In this document: in pieces, positions 18,513-28,487 of the stretch
How the letters are laid out: each line of letters starts with the position of its first letter
Numbering within the stretch: the stretch's first letter is position 1
NCBI RefSeq assembly: GCF_017569925.1
Contig: NZ_CP050854.1
Coordinates: forward strand, 1,116,001 to 1,180,000
Direction of reading: 5' to 3'
DNA length: 64,000 nt
Source of the DNA: Brenneria izadpanahii
GTDB lineage: Bacteria > Pseudomonadota > Gammaproteobacteria > Enterobacterales > Enterobacteriaceae
Notes under the pieces: generated by a model
The model's database searches: none
What the model was told of the DNA's origin: nothing
The model's input: only the letters and a program-made list of their open reading frames with translations
Program-made: the position numbers and the translations under genes

Positions 18513-19278
18513 ATTTTGTCGCTTCGAACATCATAATATCCGTCACAAAAGAGCCGTCATCCTGTACTTCAAAATGCTGGGCGACTTCCGCGGACAGCGT
18601 TTTTTGCAGTTCGCGGATTGCGGCGGCGAAGTGTTCGGGCGTTCGCATGCGCGCGATCCAACTGCCGAACTCCAGCGTCAGACGATCGCTGGCGACGTTA
18701 CGCACGATAAAGCCGGCATCGGTAAACATCGTCAGCCATTCTCCGGGCGAGTAATCGCGCACGTGGGAAGTATCACGCAGTTTTTCCACGGTCTGTAAAT
18801 AGATATCCAGCACCGGATGGCCCGGCGATACCACATCCATCATGATGACCAGACCGCCCGGCTTCAGAACCCTGCGGATTTCACGCAGCGCCTGTCCGAC
18901 ATCATGCCAGTGGTGGGCGGAGTAGCGGCTGATAACGATATCGGCACTGGCGTCGGCAAACGGCAGCGACTCGGCGACGCCTTGCTGGGTGCGGATGTTG
19001 GTCAAGTTTCTTTGTTCGGCGGCCTGAGCGACGACCTCCAGCATTTGCGCGGAAAGATCATAGGCCACAACGTTCGCCGTCACCTGCGCCGCCGCGAAAC
19101 TGGCGTGCCCGGCGCCGCATCCCACATCGATAACGCAGGCATGGGGAAAAGGGCTCAGCAAAGCGGACAGACGTTCCAAATCTTTGCCTTGCGCATGCAC
19201 CGAACTGGTCAGATAGTTTTTTGCCTGTGAACCGAACTGGCGCTCGACGCTATTACTATGACTCTGTTTACTTTCCAT
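18508..19278 (-). CDS. yafE: SAM-dependent methyltransferase YafE
   Basis: A 256-residue class I methyltransferase (UbiE/Methyltransf_11 type). Motif I VIDVGCGAGHASFAAAQ is near residue 48, and the VISRYSAHHWHD region near 108. The ATG at 19276-19278 follows GGGAA; the open frame extends far upstream, but only across the divergent dinB promoter. The substrate is unknown. Confidence 0.87.
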   Translation of the reverse strand: MESKQSHSNSVERQFGSQAKNYLTSSVHAQGKDLERLSALLSPFPHACVIDVGCGAGHASFAAAQVTANVVAYDLSAQMLEVVAQAAEQRNLTNIRTQQGVAESLPFADASADIVISRYSAHHWHDVGQALREIRRVLKPGGLVIMMDVVSPGHPVLDIYLQTVEKLRDTSHVRDYSPGEWLTMFTDAGFIVRNVASDRLTLEFGSWIARMRTPEHFAAAIRELQKTLSAEVAQHFEVQDDGSFVTDIMMFEATKL

Positions 19279-19380
19279 CGTGATTCCCATCTCTGATAAA
19301 ACGGCGGTTTGGCATAGAGACTGACAGATTAACACGGAAATAACATAGGCAAGCTTCCCAACTTGTGCGCAAGAATTTAT

Positions 19381-19400
19381 ATATGTATATTTATACAGTA
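19381..19400. promoter_or_regulatory. LexA box of dinB
   Basis: ATGTATATTTATACAG (19383-19398) fits the LexA consensus CTGT-N8-ACAG with one mismatch (A for the first C), and is followed by TA as in strong boxes. It lies about 20 bp before the dinB start. SOS induction of dinB is expected. Confidence 0.82.
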
Positions 19401-19419
19401 CCGTTGTGGGAGGGGGAGC

Positions 19420-20478
19420 ATGCGCAAAATTATTCATGTCGATATGGACTGCTTTTACGCAGCGATTGAGATGCGTGATAATCCGCGTCTGCGCGATATC
19501 CCTCTGGCGATCGGCGGCAGCGCCGACCGGCGCGGCGTGATCTGTACCGCCAATTACCCTGCCCGGCGGTACGGCATTCATAGCGCGATGGCGACGGCGA
19601 CCGCCTTGCGCTTGTGCCCGCAACTGACGTTGCTCTCCGGGCGAATGGAGGTCTATAAAGCCGCTTCTCGCCAGATACGCGACATCTTTGCGCGTTATAC
19701 CTCGCTGATTGAGCCGCTCTCCCTTGATGAAGCCTATCTGGATGTCACCGATAGCCCCCACTGCAACGGTTCTGCGACGCTGATGGCGGAAGAGATCCGG
19801 CAGGCGATTTTCGACGAGCTTAATCTGACCGCCTCGGCGGGAGTGGCGCCCATCAAATTTCTGGCCAAAGTCGCCTCCGAACAGAATAAACCCAATGGCC
19901 AGTACGTTATCACGCCGGATAAGGTGGATGCGTTTTTACGGCAGTTGCCGTTAGCGAAGATCCCCGGCGTTGGCAAAGTGACGGCCAAGCGGCTGGAAGA
20001 GAAGGGCATGCTGACCTGCGCCGATGTGCGCAATCACGATCTGGCCGAATTATTAAAACGTTTCGGTAAATTCGGGCGGGTTTTGTGGGAGCGCTGCCAC
20101 GGAATTGATGAACGCGCCGTATCGCCGGACCGGTTACGCAAGTCGGTTGGCGTTGAGAAGACGCTGGCGCGGGATATTCATCACTGGCATGAGTGCGAAG
20201 GTTTGATCGAGCAGCTCTATCAGGAACTTGAGTTCCGTTTAAAACGGGTAAAGCCCGATCTGCATATCGCGCGCCAGGGAGTAAAACTGAAGTTCGATGA
20301 CTTTCGCCAGACCACGCAGGAACACGTATGGCCGGTGTTGAACAAGCAGGATTTGCTTACGCTGGCGCAGCAAACCTGGGAAGAAAGGCGCGATAAGCGC
20401 GGCGTTCGGCTGGTGGGGCTACACGTTACGCTGCTCGATCCGCTGATTGAGCGTCAGCTGGTTTTTAATTGGGAGTAA
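19420..20478 (+). CDS. dinB: DNA polymerase IV DinB
   Basis: A 352-residue Y-family polymerase. It starts MRKIIHVDMDCFYAAIEMR with the catalytic aspartates, then has SLDEAYLDVTD near 102 and helix-hairpin-helix GVGKVTAKRLEEKG near 180. It performs translesion synthesis during SOS. The ATG at 19420 follows AGGGGGAG. In E. coli yafNOP follow dinB; here they do not, but a YafNO pair lies at 44018-44712. Confidence 0.95.
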   Translation: MRKIIHVDMDCFYAAIEMRDNPRLRDIPLAIGGSADRRGVICTANYPARRYGIHSAMATATALRLCPQLTLLSGRMEVYKAASRQIRDIFARYTSLIEPLSLDEAYLDVTDSPHCNGSATLMAEEIRQAIFDELNLTASAGVAPIKFLAKVASEQNKPNGQYVITPDKVDAFLRQLPLAKIPGVGKVTAKRLEEKGMLTCADVRNHDLAELLKRFGKFGRVLWERCHGIDERAVSPDRLRKSVGVEKTLARDIHHWHECEGLIEQLYQELEFRLKRVKPDLHIARQGVKLKFDDFRQTTQEHVWPVLNKQDLLTLAQQTWEERRDKRGVRLVGLHVTLLDPLIERQLVFNWE

Positions 20479-20505
20479 GCGGCTTCGAAAAGCCGCTTGA
20501 TATAG

Positions 20506-21966
20506 TTAGGCGCGTTCGGGGATCGCCTTCAGCAATGCGGTCAGCAACTGCCAGTATTGGCCGACGCTGGCGATATGCACCTGTTCGTCCGGCGAGTGCG
20601 GCCCGGTGATGGTCGGCCCGATGGAGACCATATCCATATCAGGGTACGGCTTTTTGAACAATCCGCATTCCAGTCCGGCGTGGATAACCATGATGTTCGG
20701 CGTTTTATTGAACAATTTCTGGTAGGTTTCCCGCACTAACTGCATCACCTGGGATGTCGCGTCGGGTTGCCAGCCAGGGTAACCGCCTTTGGGCGTGGTC
20801 TGCGCGCCGGCCAGTTGACCCAGGGCCGTCAGCGTGCCGACGACGGCATCTTTGCCGCTGTCGATCAGCGAGCGAATCAGGCAGTTAATTTCGGCTTGTT
20901 TTTCATCCATGGTAACCACGCCGATGTTGAGCGAGGTTTCAACTACGCCTTTCGCCACGTCGCTCATGCGGATTACGCCGTTCGGCATGGCGTTCAGCAA
21001 GGCCAGTAACCGGGCGCTGATGTTTTTGGTCAGCGCTTGGGCGCCGCTGTCCGATGTTTCTACCTGCAGGGACAGGTTTTTCTCCACCGCCGCCAGTTCA
21101 TTTTTCAATACCGACAGGTATTCCTGACTTTGCGTCTTAAACGCCGCTACATTCGCCGCCGGCAATGCCAGCGTGGCGAACGCTTCGCGCGGGATAGCGT
21201 TACGCAGCGTACCGCCGTTCAGAGCCAGAATGCGGATATCCAGTTTATCCTCCTGCTCAAACAGGAAGCGCGCCAGCAATTTGTTGGCGTTACCTAAGCC
21301 AAGGTGAATATCGCAGCCGGAGTGGCCGCCTTTCAGCCCTTTGAGCGTCAGTTTCAGCGTCTGATAACCGGCTGGCAGCGCTTCTCGCTCTAATGACAGG
21401 CGGGTGATGAAGTCGATGCCGCCCGCGCAACCCATATAAACTTCGCCTTCTTCTTCCGAATCGGTATTGATCAGAATTTCGCCCTGCAACCAGTTGGGCT
21501 GCAAACCGAACGCGCCGTCCATGCCCGATTCCTCGGTCATGGTCAGCAAAACTTCCAGCGGACCGTGTTCTACGCTGTTATCAGACAGCACGGCCAACGC
21601 GGAAGCCATACCGATGCCGTTATCCGCGCCCAGCGTGGTGCCGCGCGCTTTTACCCACTCGCCGTCAACGTAGGGTTGGATCGGATCTTTGGTGAAATCA
21701 TGCGCCGTGTCGTTATTTTTCTGCGGCACCATATCCAGATGCGCCTGCAAAACAACCGCTTTGCGTTTTTCCATTCCCGGCGTCGCCGCTTTGCGCAGCA
21801 GAATATTACCAACCCGATCGCGCTCGGCATGAATGCCTTTCTCTTTTGCCCATGCAAGGATATGTGCGGCAAGCGCTTCTTCATGATAAGACGGATGAGG
21901 GATGGAGCAGATTTTGGCAAAAATGTCCCACAGCGGTTGCGGGGCAAGTTGAGACAGTTCAGACAC
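20506..21966 (-). CDS. pepD: Aminoacyl-histidine dipeptidase PepD
   Basis: A 486-residue M20 metallopeptidase. The GTG at 21964-21966 was chosen: AAAGGAG lies nine bases upstream and the product then starts MSELSQL as in E. coli PepD, which also uses GTG. Metal-binding residues sit in VLQAHLDMVPQ near 78, LGADNGIG near 118 and TDSEEEGEVYMG near 170. It hydrolyses Xaa-His dipeptides in the cytosol. It converges on dinB. Confidence 0.93.
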   Translation of the reverse strand: MSELSQLAPQPLWDIFAKICSIPHPSYHEEALAAHILAWAKEKGIHAERDRVGNILLRKAATPGMEKRKAVVLQAHLDMVPQKNNDTAHDFTKDPIQPYVDGEWVKARGTTLGADNGIGMASALAVLSDNSVEHGPLEVLLTMTEESGMDGAFGLQPNWLQGEILINTDSEEEGEVYMGCAGGIDFITRLSLEREALPAGYQTLKLTLKGLKGGHSGCDIHLGLGNANKLLARFLFEQEDKLDIRILALNGGTLRNAIPREAFATLALPAANVAAFKTQSQEYLSVLKNELAAVEKNLSLQVETSDSGAQALTKNISARLLALLNAMPNGVIRMSDVAKGVVETSLNIGVVTMDEKQAEINCLIRSLIDSGKDAVVGTLTALGQLAGAQTTPKGGYPGWQPDATSQVMQLVRETYQKLFNKTPNIMVIHAGLECGLFKKPYPDMDMVSIGPTITGPHSPDEQVHIASVGQYWQLLTALLKAIPERA

Positions 21967-22049
21967 TATTAAAGTCTCCTTTTCAGCAGGCCTGTCTTCG
22001 CGTCTGGCGCGAGGCGCTACAGGTTGAAAGTTAGTCACTATCAGCCATC

Positions 22050-22206
22050 TATACCTTTAATCTTCCAAGCCGCAGACCCTTTATTACTCGGCTCAGCCGC
22101 CGCGTTACGAAGCTCATGAATGGGCCTCGCCAGTAAAAGGCCAACGTTTTGCGTTGTTCAAAACGACGACGTTTTGTTCCGCGCCTTGAAATCTATTGGG
22201 CGTATA
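22050..22206. repeat. Palindromic intergenic repeat, copy B
   Basis: The spacer upstream of pepD carries the same core as copy A at 165-327 (GCTCATGAATGGGCCTCG, near 22111-22129) and ends with CTTGAAATCTATTGGGCGTA, close to one end of the ERIC-type repeat at 23512-23638. The rest of the spacer, 22207-22447, shows no gene that can be supported. Confidence 0.6.
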
Positions 22207-22447
22207 CGTTTATCTTTCAGACCGCCGACTGGCGGTATCCTGAAAGCTACCGGGTTTCGCATGGCGTCTTGCAACAGAATATCACTTTCCGCAGAGGGTA
22301 GGGCAAGTTGCCATGAAAAACCGAAGCCGCGTTGCATCGGCCGGCGGTAAAAAGACGAAAACGCAGGCTGAAGGCCAGATAAACCGACCTTCTGAATGCA
22401 TCGAACGATAGGAAAATAATATGGCGGAGAATGGCCGCCCGGAGAGG

Positions 22448-22810
22448 TTAGCTCGCGGAGCTTGGATGATGGTGAATGGTTACTTTATCTCCCACCGACA
22501 ATACCCGGTACTCAATCTCGGTGGCTTCAACCTGGTAACGCTGCCCGTTGGCTTCGACATCCAGAATAAACTTTTCGCTTTCCAGCGTATGTACCGGAAT
22601 ATAGCTGTAAAAATTATCAATCAGCGTGAGCGTCTTTTGCGCGGGAAGATGGTAACGACGCACGATTTTCCCTTGTAGCGCTTCGGGTTTTTTCCACAGC
22701 GCCTGAAAGCTGGCGCTCAATTCGTTATAAAACAGCACAACCAGTCCAATGACTAAAACAGTGCTGATCACAGTGAGCTGTTCTTGAACCAAAACATAAA
22801 ATTCGGTCAT
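22448..22810 (-). CDS. Small membrane-anchored protein of unknown function
   Basis: A 120-residue protein with one N-terminal hydrophobic segment (about residues 13-28, VISTVLVIGLVVLFYN) and a soluble part of about 80 residues rich in beta-type sequence, ending VGDKVTIHHHP. No family is recognised. It stands alone between pepD and gpt, which are direct neighbours in E. coli. The ATG follows GGAGACGACC. It looks like a real gene because of its length, start signal and base composition. Confidence 0.6.
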   Translation of the reverse strand: MTEFYVLVQEQLTVISTVLVIGLVVLFYNELSASFQALWKKPEALQGKIVRRYHLPAQKTLTLIDNFYSYIPVHTLESEKFILDVEANGQRYQVEATEIEYRVLSVGDKVTIHHHPSSAS

Positions 22811-23049
22811 GGTCGTCTCCGGTTGATTTGCCTCGGTCTTATTTAATATATTTTTCTGCCGGAAGCGTCCAATCTCTTTTTGTGCTTAGTTATCGCCAAA
22901 TTTTTGTTTAGACTGCACGCAGGCGGAGTGAACTCAGCTATAACGCAGAGAAACGCTGGTTTTTGTGTCGTTGGATATCTATAATCCCGCGCAACCTTTT
23001 TCCCTTCAGACTCAACGTAAGCCATTTCTATTCGGCTGGGATATATTTT

Positions 23050-23508
23050 ATGAGCGAAAAGTACGTCGTAACCTGGGATATGTTGCAAATTCATGCCCGC
23101 AAACTGGCACAGCGTCTACTGCCTGCCGAACAATGGAAAGGCATCATTGCCGTTAGCCGCGGCGGATTGGTTCCTGGCGCGCTGCTGGCGCGTGAACTGG
23201 GCATTCGTCATGTTGATACGGTTTGCATCTCCAGCTATGACCATGATAACCAGCGCGAAATGAAAGTGCTCAAGCGCGCGGAAGGCGATGGCGAAGGCTT
23301 TATCGTGGTGGATGATTTGGTTGATACCGGCGGTACGGCGAAAGCCATTCGCGATATGTATCCCAAGGCCCACTTCGTCACGATTTTCGCCAAACCGGCC
23401 GGTAAGCCGTTGGTTGACGATTATATCATCGACATTCCTCAGAATACCTGGATCGAACAGCCGTGGGATATGGGCGTGGTCTTTGTGCCGCCGCTATCCG
23501 ACCGCTGA
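23050..23508 (+). CDS. gpt: Xanthine-guanine phosphoribosyltransferase Gpt
   Basis: A 152-residue purine phosphoribosyltransferase, the exact family length. The PRPP-binding motif [13 protein letters not shown] is near residue 84 and the pyrophosphate loop SRGGLVPG near 36. It salvages guanine and xanthine. The ATG at 23050 was chosen because the product then begins [10 protein letters not shown] as in E. coli. Confidence 0.95.
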   Translation: MSEKYVVTWDMLQIHARKLAQRLLPAEQWKGIIAVSRGGLVPGALLARELGIRHVDTVCISSYDHDNQREMKVLKRAEGDGEGFIVVDDLVDTGGTAKAIRDMYPKAHFVTIFAKPAGKPLVDDYIIDIPQNTWIEQPWDMGVVFVPPLSDR

Positions 23509-23511
23509 TAT

Positions 23512-23638
23512 AACCCTTCATCTTTCAAGTTGCAGGTGCGTTGGCTGCGTTTGCTCACCCGAATCACTTACCTGAGTAAGCTTATCGGGATTCACTCACT
23601 TGCCGCCTTCCTGCAACTCAAAATCTATTGGGTATAAC
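23512..23638. repeat. ERIC (IRU) palindromic repeat
   Basis: This 127-bp imperfect palindrome contains TGCTCACCCGAATCACTTAC and GTAAGCTTATCGGGATTCAC, matching the two conserved arms of enterobacterial ERIC sequences, with ends CTTTCAAGTTGCAGG and CCTGCAACTCAAAATCTAT. It lies just after gpt and would be transcribed with it as a long hairpin. Between it and frsA is a short stem (GCCCGG/CCGGGC near 23660) followed by TTTTTG, a possible gpt terminator. Confidence 0.85.
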
Positions 23639-23852
23639 CACTCGTCTGTTTATTTGTCTCATGCCCGGTTATGCCGGGCATTTTTGTTTATCAACGCTCG
23701 TCATATTTCAAGACTTGTTTGCCATTTACGGCTAATTTGCGCTGATTATGTGCTCTTGTGTTGATTTGCGCGCGCCGCCGTTTGTCTTCACTATGATGAG
23801 TTAGTTACACTCGGCACTAAGTTTAGTGTCGCTTACATTAAGGGAGACTGCT

Positions 23853-25100
23853 GTGGCGCAAGCTAACTTGTCTGAAATCCTGTTCAAACCGTCCTTTAAG
23901 CATCCGGAAACGTCTACGCTGGTAAGGCGCACGCGTCATGACCAGGATGCATTGAGTTCGCACTCCGCGCTGGAAGGAGAGAACACCGGCAACTGGTATC
24001 GCATGCTGAATCGACTAATGTGGATCTGGCGCGGCGTCGATCCGTGGGATATCGAAGAAGTGCTGGCGCGCATTGCCATCAGCAAGGCGGAGAGAAGCAA
24101 ACGTCAGTTACTGGATACGGTGATTGGCTACCGCAGCGGCAACTGGATTTACGAATGGGTAAAGCAAGGGGCCGTCTGGCAGAGCCGGGTCACAGACGAC
24201 GACAGTAGCGAAAACGGCCGGTATTGGCTGAACGCGGCGAATCTGTATAGCATCGCGGCCTATCCCCATATTAAAGGCGATGAACTGGCCGAACAGGCTC
24301 AGACGTTGGCCAACCGCGCTTATGAAGAGGCGGCGAAATATCTTCCCTATGAGTTAAAGGAACTGACCTTCCCCATTGAAGGCGGCGGCTCGCTGACCGG
24401 TTTTCTGCATCTGCCCCACAAGGGCGAAGCGCCGTTTCCAACGATACTGATGTGCGGCGGCCTGGAAACATTGCAAAGTGACTACTATCGCCTGTTCCGT
24501 GACTACCTGGCGCCGGCCGGGATGGCGATGCTGACCATCGATGTTCCGTCGGTCGGTTTTTCTTCCCGCTGGAAATTGAACCAGGATTCCAGCTTCCTGC
24601 ATCAGCAGGTGCTGCGGGCATTGCCGGACGTGCCGTGGGTGGATCATTGCCGTATCGGGGCATTCGGCTTTCGTTTCGGGGCCAACATCGCTGTGCGGCT
24701 GGCTTATCTTGAGACGCAGCGTCTGCGTGGCGTCGCTTGTCTCGGTCCCGTGGTGCATCATCTGCTGTGTGACGCTGAGCGTCAGCAGCAGGTGCCGGGA
24801 ATGTTTATGGATGTGCTGGCGAGCAGGTTGGGCATGCCGTTTTCTACGGATGCCGCGTTGAAAATAGAGTTGGGCCGCTATTCGCTTAAAACGCAGGGGC
24901 TGCTTGGCCGGCGTTGCCCAACGCCGATGTTGGCCGGATATTGGGACAACGATCTGGTCTGCCCGAAGGAAGAGGCGACGCTGATCGTCAATTCATCGCA
25001 GCAGGGGAAATTGTTGCCGGTGAATTTTTCACCGGTCTACCAGAATTTTCATCATGCGTTACAGCAAATCACCCGTTGGTTAGGACAAAAATTAGCTTAG
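23853..25100 (+). CDS. frsA: FrsA (YafA), alpha/beta-hydrolase family protein
   Basis: A 415-residue protein matching FrsA over its length. The GTG at 23853 follows AAGGGAG and gives the family N-terminus (AQANLSE). The hydrolase-fold strand [18 protein letters not shown] near residue 270 has GFRFG where esterases have GxSxG, as in E. coli FrsA, so the serine nucleophile is missing. FrsA was linked to fermentation/respiration balance through enzyme IIA-Glc. It is followed by crl, as in E. coli. Confidence 0.92.
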   Translation: MAQANLSEILFKPSFKHPETSTLVRRTRHDQDALSSHSALEGENTGNWYRMLNRLMWIWRGVDPWDIEEVLARIAISKAERSKRQLLDTVIGYRSGNWIYEWVKQGAVWQSRVTDDDSSENGRYWLNAANLYSIAAYPHIKGDELAEQAQTLANRAYEEAAKYLPYELKELTFPIEGGGSLTGFLHLPHKGEAPFPTILMCGGLETLQSDYYRLFRDYLAPAGMAMLTIDVPSVGFSSRWKLNQDSSFLHQQVLRALPDVPWVDHCRIGAFGFRFGANIAVRLAYLETQRLRGVACLGPVVHHLLCDAERQQQVPGMFMDVLASRLGMPFSTDAALKIELGRYSLKTQGLLGRRCPTPMLAGYWDNDLVCPKEEATLIVNSSQQGKLLPVNFSPVYQNFHHALQQITRWLGQKLA

Positions 25101-25159
25101 TTGATTGATAAATTGCCATACTCTGCTAAAAAGAAAGTTCAAACCGAGGAGATTGCCGA

Positions 25160-25534
25160 ATGTTGTTACCGAGTGGGCATACGAAAAGCAGACTCATGAA
25201 AAACTTTGCCTCTCTGGGGCCGTATTTACGCGAAGCCCAGTGTGAGCATGACCATTTTTTCTTTGATTGTCTGGCCGTTTGTGTCAATGTAAAACCCGCC
25301 CCGGAAAAACGTGAATTTTGGGGCTGGTGGCTGGATCTTAAAGCGCAAGACCAGACGTTTACCTACGATTATCGCTTTGGCCTGTTTGATAAAAACGGCA
25401 ATTGGCGTGAAGAAAAAATTAAAGATAAAGAAGTGATGGATAAGCTGGAAAGTACGAAAGAAGCCTTCCATGTTCGTTTGGAAAAACTCCTGCAATCATT
25501 GGACCCGGTCTGTTCATTAACCGCACGACCGTGA
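25160..25534 (+). CDS. crl: Sigma-S activator Crl
   Basis: A 124-residue protein. The invariant block [17 protein letters not shown] near residues 33-49 and REFWGWW are those of Crl, which promotes association of RpoS with core RNA polymerase. It is about nine residues shorter than E. coli Crl at the C-terminus, a variable part. A CGAGGAG Shine-Dalgarno precedes the ATG. Confidence 0.93.
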   Translation: MLLPSGHTKSRLMKNFASLGPYLREAQCEHDHFFFDCLAVCVNVKPAPEKREFWGWWLDLKAQDQTFTYDYRFGLFDKNGNWREEKIKDKEVMDKLESTKEAFHVRLEKLLQSLDPVCSLTARP

Positions 25535-25659
25535 CGCTCCCTGCCTGATCCCCGATTTATTAGCGGGTTTTCGCGTTATGCCTGTTGGCATAATGCGCCC
25601 GGCCTGTTACAACGTTTTTCTTATTTATTTTTTTAATGACTTTCAACGGCAGAAAAATT

Positions 25660-26763
25660 ATGAGCGGTAGCCAAACTTTGGTTGTGAAACTTGGCACCAG
25701 CGTGCTGACCGGCGGTTCGCGCCGCCTTAATCGGGCCCATATTGTAGAACTGGTGCGTCAGTGCGCGCAGCAGCATGCGGCCGGGCATCGGATTGTTATT
25801 GTGACGTCTGGGGCGATTGCCGCCGGACGTGAACATTTGGGTTACCCGGAACTTCCGGCGACCATCGCCTCCAAGCAACTGTTGGCCGCGGTCGGACAAA
25901 GCCGCTTGATTCAACTGTGGGAGCAGATGTTTTCCATTTACGGCATTCACGTCGGCCAGATGCTGCTGACGCGCGCCGATCTGGAAGATCGCGAGCGCTT
26001 TCTTAACGCGCGCGACACCATGCGGGCGCTGTTGGATAACCACATTGTTCCGGTCATCAATGAAAATGACGCGGTAGCCACCTTAGAAATCAAGGTCGGC
26101 GATAACGATAACCTTTCCGCGCTGGCGGCCATTCTGGCCGATGCGGATAAACTCTTATTGCTGACCGATCAGGACGGATTGTTCACCGCCGATCCGCGTA
26201 AAAATCCGGATGCAGAGCTTATTCGCGAGGTTACCGGCATCAGCGACGCGCTGCGCAATATCGCGGGCGACAGCGTATCCGGCTTAGGCACCGGCGGCAT
26301 GTCGACCAAACTACAGGCTGCCGATGTCGCCTGCCGCGCCGGTATCGACGTGGTGATTGCGGCGGGCAACAAGCCGGGCGTTATCGGCGATGTTATCGCC
26401 GATGTCTCCGTCGGCACGCGTTTCCATGCGCTGGAAGCGCCGCTGGAGAAACGCAAGCGCTGGATTTTCGGCGCGCCTCCGGCTGGGGAAATCACGGTGG
26501 ATGACGGCGCGCTATCGGCGATCCTCGAACGCGGCAGCTCGTTATTGCCCAAAGGGATCCGCGAAGTGACGGGGGATTTCTCCCGTGGCGAAGTCATTCG
26601 CATCCGCAGTCTGACCGGACGCGACTTAGCGCATGCCGTGACCCGTTATAATAGCGATGCATTGCGTATGATTGCCGGACACCATTCCCAGCAGATCGCC
26701 GATATTCTCGGTTACGAATACGGTCCGGTGGCAGTTCACCGGGACGACATGATTATCAATTAA
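25660..26763 (+). CDS. proB: Glutamate 5-kinase ProB
   Basis: A 367-residue enzyme of standard length: kinase domain ([11 protein letters not shown] near residue 6, [10 protein letters not shown] near 135, [19 protein letters not shown] near 213) plus a C-terminal PUA domain from about 275. It catalyses the first step of proline synthesis and is feedback-inhibited by proline in the family. The ATG at 25660 was chosen over an in-frame ATG eight codons upstream by family length. Ten bases separate it from proA. Confidence 0.95.
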   Translation: MSGSQTLVVKLGTSVLTGGSRRLNRAHIVELVRQCAQQHAAGHRIVIVTSGAIAAGREHLGYPELPATIASKQLLAAVGQSRLIQLWEQMFSIYGIHVGQMLLTRADLEDRERFLNARDTMRALLDNHIVPVINENDAVATLEIKVGDNDNLSALAAILADADKLLLLTDQDGLFTADPRKNPDAELIREVTGISDALRNIAGDSVSGLGTGGMSTKLQAADVACRAGIDVVIAAGNKPGVIGDVIADVSVGTRFHALEAPLEKRKRWIFGAPPAGEITVDDGALSAILERGSSLLPKGIREVTGDFSRGEVIRIRSLTGRDLAHAVTRYNSDALRMIAGHHSQQIADILGYEYGPVAVHRDDMIIN

Positions 26764-26773
26764 GGAGTACGCG

Positions 26774-28027
26774 ATGCTTGAACAAATGGGCAAAGCGGCG
26801 AAAGCGGCGTCTTACCAACTTTCGGTGTTGAGCACGGCCGAGAAAGATCGCGCACTGATGACGATTGCCGATTTACTGGAACAGGAAAGCGTTCAGATTC
26901 TGGCGGCCAATGAGCAGGACGTGGCGCAGGCACGGCAGAACGGCATGAGCGAAGCGCTGCTCGATCGGTTGTTGCTGACGCAGGAAAGACTGGCGGCGAT
27001 TGCCAATGATGTTCGCCAGGTATGCCGGTTGACCGATCCGGTGGGGCAGGTGATTGACGGTCGTATGCTGGACAGCGGCCTTAAGCTGGAGCGGCGCCGC
27101 GTGCCGCTCGGCGTTGTCGGCGTGATTTATGAGGCCCGGCCCAATGTCACCATCGATGTGGCTTCGCTGTGCCTGAAAACCGGTAATGCGGTGATCCTGC
27201 GCGGCGGCAAGGAAACGTACCGCACCAATGCGGCAACGGTGAAGGTCATCCAACGGGCGTTGGCGCAGTGCGGCCTGCCGAAGTCCGCGGTGCAGGCCAT
27301 CGAAAGCCCGGATCGTGAGCTGGTGAATCAGTTGCTGAAACTGGATCGCTATATCGACATGCTGATCCCGCGCGGCGGGGCCGGTTTGCACAAGCTGTGC
27401 CGCGAACAGTCGACGATCCCGGTTATTACCGGCGGGATCGGCGTGTGCCACATTTATGCGGATGAAAGCATCGATTTTGCCAAAGCCCTGACCGTAATTG
27501 AAAGCGCTAAGGTGCAGCGCCCCAGCGCCTGCAACAGTCTGGAAACGCTGCTGGTGAATAAAAGCATTGCGCCTGACTTCCTGCCTGCGCTAAGCAAAAA
27601 AATGGCAACGGCCGGCGTAACTTTACACGCCAGTGCATCCGCAATGCCGTATCTGGCCGACGGTCCGGCAAAAGTCGTAGCGGTGGAAGCGGCCAACTAT
27701 GACGATGAGTGGCTGTCGAACGACCTCAACGTCACGCTGGTGGATGATTTGGAAGACGCGGTGGCGCATATCCGCGAGCACGGCACACAGCACTCCGACG
27801 CGATTCTGACGCGTTCGCTGAGCAATGCGGAACGTTTTGTGCGCGAAGTGGATTCCTCGGCGGTTTATGTCAATGCCAGCACCCGCTTTACCGACGGCGG
27901 ACAGTTTGGTCTGGGGGCGGAAGTGGCCGTCAGCACACAAAAACTGCATGCGCGCGGCCCGATGGGATTGGAGGCCTTGACCACCTATAAATGGATTGGC
28001 TACGGCGACGATCTGGTTCGGCCATAA
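26774..28027 (+). CDS. proA: Gamma-glutamyl phosphate reductase ProA
   Basis: A 417-residue aldehyde-dehydrogenase-like enzyme with the catalytic cysteine in [14 protein letters not shown] near residue 255 and the nucleotide region [10 protein letters not shown] near 144. It reduces glutamyl-5-phosphate to the semialdehyde. Second gene of proBA, preceded by AAGGAGT. Confidence 0.96.
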   Translation: MLEQMGKAAKAASYQLSVLSTAEKDRALMTIADLLEQESVQILAANEQDVAQARQNGMSEALLDRLLLTQERLAAIANDVRQVCRLTDPVGQVIDGRMLDSGLKLERRRVPLGVVGVIYEARPNVTIDVASLCLKTGNAVILRGGKETYRTNAATVKVIQRALAQCGLPKSAVQAIESPDRELVNQLLKLDRYIDMLIPRGGAGLHKLCREQSTIPVITGGIGVCHIYADESIDFAKALTVIESAKVQRPSACNSLETLLVNKSIAPDFLPALSKKMATAGVTLHASASAMPYLADGPAKVVAVEAANYDDEWLSNDLNVTLVDDLEDAVAHIREHGTQHSDAILTRSLSNAERFVREVDSSAVYVNASTRFTDGGQFGLGAEVAVSTQKLHARGPMGLEALTTYKWIGYGDDLVRP

Positions 28028-28052
28028 CCTTATCTTTTAATCCGTAAAGTTA

Positions 28053-28097
28053 TAGGGATCTCTGTTATTAGCGTGGAAAATTATCAGAGAATCCCTA
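28053..28097 (+). terminator. Hairpin after proBA
   Basis: TAGGGAT-CTCTG pairs with CAGAG-A-ATCCCTA (12 bp, one bulge) around a 20-base loop, 25 bp after the proA stop. It is probably the operon's terminator or a 3'-end processing structure; the T tract is weak. Confidence 0.5.
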
Positions 28098-28217
28098 TCT
28101 TCAATACAGCGATTATAAAACCAGCAGACGATAGCCAATCACTTGACTTGCCGCCTCATTTTCAATAGTTTGTCACCCCGTAGTTCATCGTCATGCATTC
28201 GCCAAGACGATCCCAAC

Positions 28218-28293
28218 GCCGATATAGCTCAGTTGGTAGAGCAGCGCATTCGTAATGCGAAGGTCGTAGGTTCGACTCCTATTATCGGCACCA
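28218..28293 (+). tRNA. thrW: tRNA-Thr (anticodon CGT), thrW-like
   Basis: A 76-nt cloverleaf from GCCGATATAGCTC to the encoded CCA. The anticodon loop ATTCGTAAT gives CGT, and the T arm is GTAGGTTCGACTCCTAT. It follows proBA, as thrW does in E. coli, where it is the insertion site of prophage CP4-6. Here too an island begins at its 3' end. Confidence 0.96.
28277..28293. repeat. attL: 3' end of tRNA-Thr
   Basis: TCCTATTATCGGCACCA, the tRNA 3' end, recurs as TCCTATTATCGCACCA at 44836-44851 with one G missing. Just inside the island, GCGTACTTA occurs twice around 28347-28367, in the position of integrase arm sites. Confidence 0.65.
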
Positions 28294-28487
28294 TAAAATC
28301 AATAAGTTACGAAAATTCCTCTCATAAAATATTCCCGTTTTTCCTCTCGCGTACTTACTGGCGTACTTATTTAGCACGGTATAGCCCTTTACCATAATCT
28401 CCCCCCAGAAAGCATTAGCCTTTGACCGTTGGCTGAAATCCGGTTGTTGCATATAGTGGTGTAACGACATAAAGACCGGGCAATATA

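Noticed and set aside
19279..19761. Long upstream extension of the yafE frame
   Set aside because: It would run antisense through the dinB promoter and dinB start; YafE homology begins at 19278.
23826..23852. Earlier start for frsA
   Set aside because: The GTG at 23853 has AAGGGAG at the right distance and matches the family N-terminus; the upstream codon has neither.
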